Below, piece after piece: positions 5,975 to 11,137 of a stretch of 11,137 nucleotides of DNA. The stretch is from Pseudomonadota bacterium. GTDB lineage: Bacteria > Pseudomonadota > Gammaproteobacteria > Steroidobacterales > Steroidobacteraceae. Every line of letters begins with the position of its first letter. Position 1 is the first letter of the stretch. The stretch is taken from NCBI GenBank assembly GCA_021792815.1, contig JAJYTX010000049.1, forward strand, positions 1-11,137, read 5' to 3'. The notes beneath the pieces are model-generated. The model saw only the letters and a program-made list of their open reading frames with translations, was not told where the DNA came from and made no database searches. Both the position numbers and the translations under genes were made by a program.

Positions 5975-8868
5975 TAAGAACTCTTTCTGAGGGGAGTCGC
6001 GGCGCGCTTGGGACCGCGCGCCGCGGACGCGCTGCCGGTCAGACGCTTCGTCTGCCGCGCGCTCGTCCGGGTGACCGTGGAGTGCAGCGCGGCATCGACC
6101 AGCGTGTGTTGTTCGGCCTCGTGGATCTTGCTGATGCCCGTGGCGGGCGCCGCCGCCGGCGCACGGCCCGCGTAGAGCACGGTCATGCGGTTCTCGACCG
6201 GTTCCTGCAGCCGGTGGCGGATGTGGTACCAGGCACCCTGGTTCTGCGGCTCTTCCTGGCACCAGACCACTTCACGCAGATTCGGATAGCGCTTCAGCGT
6301 CGCCTCGTACTCCTCCGACGGAAACGGATAGAGCTGCTCGATGCGCACCAGGGCGACGTCCCGCAAGCCATCGTTGCGGCGTGCCTTGAGCAGGTCGAAG
6401 TAGACCTTGCCGCTGCAGAACACGGCGCGGCGCACGGCAGCCGGTTCGATCTCGTCGATCTCGCCGATCACGCGCGCGAAGCTGCCGCGGGTGAGGTCCG
6501 CCAGATTCGACACCGACAGGTCGTGGCGCAGCAGGCTCTTCGGCGTCATGACGATGAGCGGCTTGCGGAACGGCTGCAGCATCTGCCGGCGCAGCATGTG
6601 AAACATCTGGGCCGGCGTCGAGGGCACGCACACCTGCATGTTGTTTTCCGCGCTGAGCTGCAGGAAGCGCTCGAGGCGCGCCGAGGAATGCTCCGGCCCC
6701 TGGCCCTCGAAGCCGTGTGGCAGGAACAGCGTGAGACCGCAGTAGCGCTCCCACTTCGCTTCGCCGGAGCTGATGAACTGATCGATGATCACCTGGGCGC
6801 CGTTGGCGAAGTCGCCGAACTGGCCTTCCCAGATGGTGAGGCACCCGGGCTCGGTGGTCGAGAAGCCGTACTCGAAGCCGAGCACCGCCTCCTCCGAGAG
6901 CACCGAGTCGATGATCTCGACGCGCGGCTGGTCCTGCGCGAGGTGCTGCAGCGGGACGTAGACGCGCTCGGAGCCCTGATCGTGCAGCACCGCATGCCGA
7001 TGGAAGAACGTGCCGCGGCCGCTGTCCTGTCCGGACAGACGCACCGCGAAGCCGTCCTCGACGAGCGAGGCGTAGGCGAGCGTTTCGGCGCAGCCCCAGT
7101 CGAGCGGCAGCTCGCCGGCGACCATCCGGTTGCGGTTGGCGATGACCTGCGCCACCCGCGCATGGAGTTTCAGGTCCGCGGGCAGTCGTCCCAGGCGCTC
7201 GCCGAGGGACTTCACCCTGTCGAGCTCGACTCCGGTCTGCACCCGCTCGGTCCAGTCGGCATTGCCATAGCGTGTCCAGTCGACGGTGTACTGATTGCCG
7301 ATCAGGCCGAGCGCGGCCCGCGCGAGCGGCCTTCCCTGGTCGAGCCCTTCGCGGTATCGCTCCACCAGCGCGGCCGGCTCCGGCTCGGCGACGACGCCCT
7401 CGGCCACCAGACGGTCGGCGTAGAGCTTGCGCGTGGTGGGACGCTGGCGGATGATCTGGTACATCTGCGGCTGCGTCACCGCCGGTTCATCCGCCTCGTT
7501 GTGCCCGAGACGCCGGTAGCAGACGAGATCGATCACCACATCCTTGTGGAAGCGCGTGCGGTACTCGAGCGCGAGACGCGTCACGAACACCGCCGCCTCG
7601 GGATCATCGCCGTTGACGTGGAAGATCGGCGCTTCGAGCATTTTGGCGACATCGCTGCAATAGAGCGTCGAGCGGGCATCGCTCGGCAGCGAGGTGGTGA
7701 AACCCACCTGATTGTTGACGACCAGGTGCACGGTGCCGCCCGTGTAATAGCCACGCGCCTGCGAGAGCTGCAGCGTCTCCATCACGACACCCTGGCCGGC
7801 GAATGCCGCATCGCCGTGCACCAGGATGGGCAGCACGCGCTCGCCCTTCTCATCGTTGCGCCGCTCCTGTCGCGCGCGCACCGAGCCCTCGACCACCGGG
7901 TTGACGACCTCCAGGTGCGAGGGATTGAAGGCGAGGACGGCGTGAACGTTGCCTGCGGGGGTACGCAGGTCGGCCGAGAAGCCTTTGTGGTACTTCACAT
8001 CACCGGAGCCCTTGAGGTGACTGAGGTCGTAGTTGCCTTCGAACTCGGAAAACAGCAGTGATGGCGGCTTGCCCAGCAGGTTCACCAGCACGTTGAGGCG
8101 CCCTCGGTGGGCCATGCCGATGACCACTTCCTCGACAGCCGAGGCGCCGCAGCCTTGAATCAGGTCATCGAGCATCGGAATCAACGTCTCGCCGCCCTCG
8201 AGCGAGAAGCGTTTCTGGCCGACGTACTTGGTGTGCAGATAGCGCTCGAGCCCCTCGGCGGCCGTGAGCTGCCAGAGAATGTTGCGCTTCTCATCGGCGT
8301 TGAACCGATGCTGCAGCCGCCCGGCCTGGAACCGGTCCTGCAGCCACAGGCGCTCCTGCGAAGAGGACACGTGGGCGAATTCCGCCCCGACCGAGCCGGC
8401 ATAGATCGCTTCGAGCTGGCGCAGGATCTCGCGAAGCGTCATGCGCTGCGGCACCGCATCGACGCGGCTGCCGGTGAAGAACTCGGTGTCGAGATCGGCC
8501 TCGGAGAGCCCGAAGTGTCCGAGCTCGAGCACCCGCGGGCGCGGGCGCGTCGTGAGTCCGAGCGGATCGAGCTGGGCAATGAGGTGTCCGCGGTGCATCC
8601 ACACCTGGATCAGGCGCGACACGCCCGCTTGGCGGGCATCGCTACCGGGCTGCGCCGGCCCGGCGGCGAGCGCACGCGGCTCGCGGGCACGCTCGGCGAG
8701 CTGCGCCTCGATCGGGCCGTGGGCCCGCTCGAGCGCCACCGAGCCCGGCAACTGCTCGAAATAGGTGCGCCAGCTTTCCTCTACGCTTGCTGGATCGCGA
8801 AGGTATTGCTCGTAGAGAGTATCCAGGAAGGCGGCGTTGCCGCCGAATAGGGGTGTGGGTTGAAGCAT
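5974..8868 (-). CDS. sucA: 2-oxoglutarate dehydrogenase E1 component
   Basis: E1 decarboxylates 2-oxoglutarate with thiamine diphosphate and succinylates the lipoyl group of SucB. The protein has 964 residues (E. coli 933). Seen are the N-terminal E2-binding segment with [19 protein letters not shown] (19-37), [11 protein letters not shown] (251-261), the thiamine-diphosphate/Mg region from [10 protein letters not shown] (351-360) to VNNQVGFTT (384-392), [17 protein letters not shown] (451-467), and the C-terminal [21 protein letters not shown]. The last about 35 residues (from about 930) extend past the usual end: nine Arg/Lys and no acidic residue. An in-frame TAG lies nine codons before the ATG at 8868, so no long extension is possible. 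The Shine-Dalgarno sequence is poor (CCCCCAGC before ATG). It is the first gene of the sucA-sucB-lpd operon. Succinyl-CoA synthetase genes do not follow here. Confidence 0.97.
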   Translation of the reverse strand: MLQPTPLFGGNAAFLDTLYEQYLRDPASVEESWRTYFEQLPGSVALERAHGPIEAQLAERAREPRALAAGPAQPGSDARQAGVSRLIQVWMHRGHLIAQLDPLGLTTRPRPRVLELGHFGLSEADLDTEFFTGSRVDAVPQRMTLREILRQLEAIYAGSVGAEFAHVSSSQERLWLQDRFQAGRLQHRFNADEKRNILWQLTAAEGLERYLHTKYVGQKRFSLEGGETLIPMLDDLIQGCGASAVEEVVIGMAHRGRLNVLVNLLGKPPSLLFSEFEGNYDLSHLKGSGDVKYHKGFSADLRTPAGNVHAVLAFNPSHLEVVNPVVEGSVRARQERRNDEKGERVLPILVHGDAAFAGQGVVMETLQLSQARGYYTGGTVHLVVNNQVGFTTSLPSDARSTLYCSDVAKMLEAPIFHVNGDDPEAAVFVTRLALEYRTRFHKDVVIDLVCYRRLGHNEADEPAVTQPQMYQIIRQRPTTRKLYADRLVAEGVVAEPEPAALVERYREGLDQGRPLARAALGLIGNQYTVDWTRYGNADWTERVQTGVELDRVKSLGERLGRLPADLKLHARVAQVIANRNRMVAGELPLDWGCAETLAYASLVEDGFAVRLSGQDSGRGTFFHRHAVLHDQGSERVYVPLQHLAQDQPRVEIIDSVLSEEAVLGFEYGFSTTEPGCLTIWEGQFGDFANGAQVIIDQFISSGEAKWERYCGLTLFLPHGFEGQGPEHSSARLERFLQLSAENNMQVCVPSTPAQMFHMLRRQMLQPFRKPLIVMTPKSLLRHDLSVSNLADLTRGSFARVIGEIDEIEPAAVRRAVFCSGKVYFDLLKARRNDGLRDVALVRIEQLYPFPSEEYEATLKRYPNLREVVWCQEEPQNQGAWYHIRHRLQEPVENRMTVLYAGRAPAAAPATGISKIHEAEQHTLVDAALHSTVTRTSARQTKRLTGSASAARGPKRAATPLRKSS

Positions 8869-8894
8869 GCTGGGGGTAGAAGCCGCGAGAGCCT

Positions 8895-8923
8895 AGTGTA
8901 ACGGAAAGGCAGCGGGCGCGAAA
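8895..8923 (-). promoter_or_regulatory. Weak candidate sucA promoter
   Basis: On the minus strand TACACT (8900-8895) resembles a -10 hexamer and lies about 27 bases before the sucA ATG. At 17-bp spacing the -35 position reads TTTCGC, which is a poor match. The 141-bp gap before sucA is large enough for a promoter of its own, but the exact site is uncertain. Confidence 0.25.
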
Positions 8924-8980
8924 TATCAGGACCGTACGACAGGCCTTGAAAATTAACGGGATTTCAGCTGAGCGTACCCA

Positions 8981-9005
8981 CGCCCCGCCGAGCCGCGCAG
9001 GGGCG
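8981..9005 (-). terminator. GC-rich stem-loop after the DUF5658-like gene
   Basis: CGCCCC (8981-8986) pairs with GGGGCG (9000-9005) across a 13-base loop, five bases beyond the stop of the minus-strand membrane-protein gene. No U tract follows. It may separate that transcript from sucA, but it lacks the full form of an intrinsic terminator. Confidence 0.3.
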
Positions 9006-9009
9006 GCGA

Positions 9010-9558
9010 TCAACCCACGGCGAGCAGCCTCAGCTCATAGACAATGAGTACGACGTATCCGATCAGCACCGCGTAGAACAGCAGTTTCGCGGGAATGCGC
9101 CCGAAGGCCTTCAGTCTGGCGAGCAGCGTCAGGCAGACGATGCCGACGCCGGTAAGACCGATCTTGACCAGCACGAACGCCACCGGCGAGTCCCGCACCA
9201 GGGGAGCGAGCAGCGGGTTCACTTCGAAGGCGCCGCGGCCGATCAGCACCAGAGTGAGCGCGGCGTCGGCGCACGAGAGCATCAGGATCACGACTGCGAG
9301 CACCAGCCACCACGGATGATGCCAGTCGATCGCCCCCAGCCGATGCTCGTCGGCGCGTCGCGGACCTTGCCGTCGCGGGCGAAGGCTGCCATAGAGCAGC
9401 GCCTTGGCGACGCTCGTGCGGCGGTCGGCCGCGAGCCGGCGGTCCGGTCCGGTAGGAGCGCTCGGAGCGCGGCGCATGCGGCGGCGGAATGACTGGCTCA
9501 CGGTGCGTGGCTTCGGCTCAGGCGGGGCACGGGAAATTGTAGGGCCGCGCGCCGCCAC
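9010..9558 (-). CDS. Small membrane protein, DUF5658-like
   Basis: This 182-residue protein has a basic, probably cytoplasmic N-terminal half (about 1-78; rich in Arg and Pro, with LLYGSLRPRRQGPRRADEHR at 54-73) and three hydrophobic segments: about 83-106 (WWLVLAVVILMLSCADAALT), 125-147 and 159-181. The pattern DWHHPWW, then SCADAALTLVLI, then FEVNPLLAPLV, then a Lys-containing second helix fits my recollection of DUF5658 membrane proteins, whose function is unknown. The GTG at 9558 gives the longest form, but no clear ribosome-binding site supports it. GTG (residue 20) and ATG (residue 28) are alternatives, and the first 45 residues are the least certain part. It lies 141 bp upstream of sucA on the same strand and is divergent from the methyltransferase. 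Confidence 0.65.
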   Translation of the reverse strand: MAARGPTISRAPPEPKPRTVSQSFRRRMRRAPSAPTGPDRRLAADRRTSVAKALLYGSLRPRRQGPRRADEHRLGAIDWHHPWWLVLAVVILMLSCADAALTLVLIGRGAFEVNPLLAPLVRDSPVAFVLVKIGLTGVGIVCLTLLARLKAFGRIPAKLLFYAVLIGYVVLIVYELRLLAVG

Positions 9559-9893
9559 GGCTCGCCCGGCACCGGCCGAACTGTGATGCGCATCGCATCG
9601 TCGGCCCGTCGCAGCCGCTGCGGCGCATGCCGCACCCCGCCTCCGAGGATAGCGCGTCCCGGGTGGCGGCGCTCATCGCGGTGCCGGGCGCTCACGGCAC
9701 GAGCGCGACGCCTCGCCAAAGGGTGGGCAGCCGGACACCGGATATGGCATGGTTGCGCCGCGTCCGCGCGTCGCACCCCCGGCAGCGCGCCCTGCGCCGT
9801 TGCCCGTGACGGCGGCGCACGGTTCGGGCCAGCGACCGGATGAGCGGAGAGCGTGCTCCACATCAGCTTCCGCGAGGAGCGTCAGGTTCTGCG
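9559..9893. other. Divergent intergenic region, no gene supported
   Basis: These 335 bp separate the DUF5658-like gene (minus) from the methyltransferase (plus). Several frames are open, as expected at this GC content, but none gives a recognisable protein. It contains the perfect palindrome GATGCGCATC (9585-9594) and an inverted repeat, GTGCCG/CGGCAC (9681-9700), flanked by GCGCTC (9669-9674) and GAGCGC (9701-9706). No convincing promoter hexamers were found. Confidence 0.4.
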
Positions 9894-10649
9894 ATGAGTC
9901 TCGAAAAAATACAGTCGGTGTACGAAGCGCTCGGCCGCGATGATCCGCTCTGGGCCATTCTGACAGACGATCGGTTTCGGGGTAACAAATGGGATCCACA
10001 GGAATTCTTCAGAACCGGCCAGACCGAGATCGAAGAAGTCTTCTCGGACCTCGAGGCGCACCGTCTGGATCCGCGCCGCGGTTGTGCCGTGGATTTCGGC
10101 TGTGGCGTCGGCCGGCTGACTCAGGCGCTCTGCGCTCGGTTTGAATCGGTCATCGGCGTGGACATTTCCTCGACGATGATCGAACGGGCCATGAAATGGA
10201 ACCAGTTTGGGGACCGCTGCCGTTACCTGCTCAACACGAGCGACGCCCTGATCGGAATCGCTGACGGAACGGTCGACTTCGTGTATTCGAACATTTCGCT
10301 GCAGCACAACCCGCCGCGCTACCAGGTCCGCTACATTCAGGAGTTCCTGCGGGTTCTGCGGCCCGGCGGACTGGCCGCATTCCAGGTGCGCATCGGGCCG
10401 CACCGCCCGCAAGGATCCGTGTCCGAGCGCTGGTACCGGCTGAAAAGCGAAACCCTTCGCCCGGCCTACAAACGACTGCGCGGCCGGCCTGCCGTTCAGG
10501 CCCATACCGTTTCCGAACAGGATGTGCAGGCGGCGGTCGGGGCCCGCGGAACCATCCTGTACTCGGTGAATACAGACCGAAGACCCAGAGCCAGCCGGCA
10601 GAGCCTGCGCTACGTCATCCAGAAGCTCGAACCGGATCGGCAGAGTTAG
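9894..10649 (+). CDS. Class I SAM-dependent methyltransferase
   Basis: The 251-residue protein has a Rossmann-type methyltransferase fold. Motif I is VDFGCGVGRLTQAL (66-79). The acidic end of strand 2 is GVDIS with D90, expected to bind the ribose hydroxyls of SAM. The strand 4 region is DFVYSNISLQHNP (128-140), and LRPGG (155-159) is the usual post-motif turn. An N-terminal helical part (1-60) with LGRDDPLWAIL precedes the fold. Substrate cannot be inferred; small-molecule, lipid or glycan methyltransferases all share this form. The frame is open from an ATG at 9840, but the 18 extra residues look non-coding. The ATG at 9894 is preceded by AGG seven bases upstream and GAGGAG further up, so it is preferred. 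It stands alone on the plus strand, with no operon partner before the tRNA. Confidence 0.85.
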   Translation: MSLEKIQSVYEALGRDDPLWAILTDDRFRGNKWDPQEFFRTGQTEIEEVFSDLEAHRLDPRRGCAVDFGCGVGRLTQALCARFESVIGVDISSTMIERAMKWNQFGDRCRYLLNTSDALIGIADGTVDFVYSNISLQHNPPRYQVRYIQEFLRVLRPGGLAAFQVRIGPHRPQGSVSERWYRLKSETLRPAYKRLRGRPAVQAHTVSEQDVQAAVGARGTILYSVNTDRRPRASRQSLRYVIQKLEPDRQS

Positions 10650-10670
10650 CCCGGCCGGCATCCGCGACCT

Positions 10671-10699
10671 GCGGCGAGGCAGCGGGCTGCTCGCGCCGC
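10671..10699 (+). terminator. Stem-loop after the methyltransferase gene
   Basis: GCGGCGAGGCAGC (10671-10683) pairs with GCTGCTCGCGCCGC (10686-10699), allowing a G bulge on one arm and two bases on the other, around a two-base centre. It starts 21 bases after the stop codon. Only TT follows, so it is a strong hairpin without the U tract. It may act as a terminator or as a 3'-end stabiliser. Confidence 0.35.
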
Positions 10700-10735
10700 T
10701 TCGCAAACACCGTCCCTGCAGCCCGATGCGCTTCT

Positions 10736-10858
10736 TCACGGCGCGCCGGATCGCTCCGCCCGGCGAGCGGCGGCATCGGCGATCGCCTGCATCACCTCCC
10801 AAGGAAGAGCCATCGCCCAGCGGACACGATCCGGCAATGTGAGGGAAGTTTCCCGCAC
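10736..10858 (-). CDS. Possible 40-codon ORF beside tRNA-Arg
   Basis: A minus-strand frame begins at GTG 10858 and ends with TGA at 10738-10736. It encodes 40 residues, including LPDRVRWAMALPWEVMQAI and then ADAAARRAERSGAP. The C-terminal half would form an amphipathic, Ala/Arg-rich helix, and most third codon positions are G or C, as in the neighbouring genes. AGAAG lies a few bases before the GTG, and an internal ATG (residue 16) is also possible. An in-frame TAA about nine codons upstream of the GTG blocks a longer form. I do not recognise the family. It could be a genuine small protein, the remaining C-terminus of a lost gene next to a tRNA, or chance. No homology search could be run. Confidence 0.3.
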   Translation of the reverse strand: MRETSLTLPDRVRWAMALPWEVMQAIADAAARRAERSGAP

Positions 10859-10915
10859 AAGCTTCTGACTTTTTAAGGTTTATTGGGCGACATCGCCAGG
10901 TATCGGATGGCCCAT

Positions 10916-10991
10916 TGGCGCCCCCGGCCGGAGTTGAACCGACGACCTACCGCTTAGGAGGCGGTCGCTCTATCCACTGAGCTACGGGGGC
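10916..10991 (-). tRNA. tRNA-Arg (anticodon CCU)
   Basis: Read on the minus strand this is a complete 76-base cloverleaf with encoded CCA. The acceptor stem is GCCCCCG with CGGGGGC. The D stem is GCTC/GAGC with loop AGTGGATA. The anticodon stem is ACCGC/GCGGT with loop CTCCTAA, giving anticodon CCT for the AGG codon. The T stem is GTCGG/CCGGC (one G-T pair) with loop TTCAACT. The discriminator is G, followed by CCA at 10918-10916. The sequence upstream is AT-rich (TTGATTTTTAAGAGC), but I found no clean promoter hexamer pair. tRNA-Arg genes are frequent integration sites; no second copy of the 3' end is present in the window. Confidence 0.97.
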
Positions 10992-11040
10992 GCTCTTAAA
11001 AATCAATATGTTAGGATGGCTTTTCGGCCGCCGATCCTCA

Positions 11041-11073
11041 ATCTGTCTACTATCGGGGCCATCTGTCTACTAT
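11041..11073. repeat. 13-bp direct repeat, 20-bp period
   Basis: ATCTGTCTACTAT occurs at 11041-11053 and at 11061-11073, separated by CGGGGCC. The copies are exact. They lie upstream of the tRNA, in a stretch more AT-rich than the rest of the window. Possible roles are terminal repeats of a mobile element, iteron-like or operator sites, or regulation of the tRNA. Nothing in the window decides between them. Confidence 0.6.
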
Positions 11074-11137
11074 TTTAACGGTTTTGCGACGCGCGGTAAG
11101 CGGCGATACACGCGGCGCGTGAGGGTCGCATCCGCGT
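11074..11137. other. Right edge, coding status undecided
   Basis: On the minus strand all three frames enter from the window edge without a stop. One ends with TAA at 11077-11075 (last residues AAYRASQNR), another with TAG inside the first repeat copy (last residues RLPRVAKPLK), and the third runs on through that repeat. One of them may be the C-terminus of a gene beginning outside the window. No family can be assigned from about 20 residues. Confidence 0.2.

Noticed and set aside
5975..6262. Upstream extension of the sucB frame by 96 codons
   Set aside because: The extension lies within the sucA coding end, has shadow composition, and the lipoyl domain starts exactly at the ATG at 5974.
3313..8061. 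Long plus-strand frames opposite lpd, sucB and sucA (3313-4749, 4208-5752, 6082-8061)
   Set aside because: All lie antisense to genes with full catalytic motifs and show shadow-type composition. No ribosome-binding sites or domains were seen.
9498..9863. Minus-strand 121-codon frame and plus-strand frames in the divergent gap
   Set aside because: They have no recognisable motif or supported start, and several frames are open at once, as expected for this GC content.
9882..10802. 306-codon minus-strand frame over the methyltransferase
   Set aside because: It is antisense to clear SAM-methyltransferase motifs, and its translation resembles no family.
11014..11037. tRNA promoter with -35 TTGAGG on the minus strand
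   Set aside because: The nearest reasonable -10, TAACAT, is 22 bp away and the closer hexamers match poorly.
1..11137. CRISPR array, toxin-antitoxin pair, phage or defence genes, riboswitch
   Set aside because: I looked for regularly spaced repeats, paired small genes and known leader motifs and found none; the few repeats present have only two copies each.

Overview
The window is high-GC bacterial chromosome, dense with housekeeping genes. A proteobacterium is suggested, probably a gammaproteobacterium: the ppGpp synthetase is RelA-like along its whole length, and the 2-oxoglutarate dehydrogenase is encoded as sucA-sucB-lpd. I cannot name a genus. No plasmid, phage or defence genes are recognisable.

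Left part (1-1122). Positions 1-424 hold no gene I can support but are rich in short inverted repeats. Next, on the minus strand, is a YebC/TACO1-family protein lacking the family's N-terminal domain. It is divergent from relA across a 104-bp region that holds a -10-like hexamer and a dyad.

Centre (1123-8868). relA (plus strand, GTG start) is a full-length synthetase with a degenerate HD domain. It converges on lpd with only 15 bp between the stop codons. lpd, sucB and sucA form a tight minus-strand operon transcribed sucA>sucB>lpd. sucA and sucB overlap in TAATG; sucB and lpd are 13 bp apart. Together they encode E1, E2 and E3 of the 2-oxoglutarate dehydrogenase complex of the TCA cycle.

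Right part (8869-11137). A DUF5658-like three-helix membrane protein lies upstream of sucA on the same strand. Divergent from it is a class I SAM-dependent methyltransferase. Then come a possible 40-codon ORF and tRNA-Arg(CCU), both on the minus strand. The AT-richer right edge carries a 13-bp direct repeat with a 20-bp period.

The core of the window is ordinary metabolism and stringent response. The points worth a second look are the domain-truncated YebC homologue beside relA, the dyad-rich left edge, the repeats near both window edges, the possible micro-ORF beside the tRNA, and a basic C-terminal tail on SucA.
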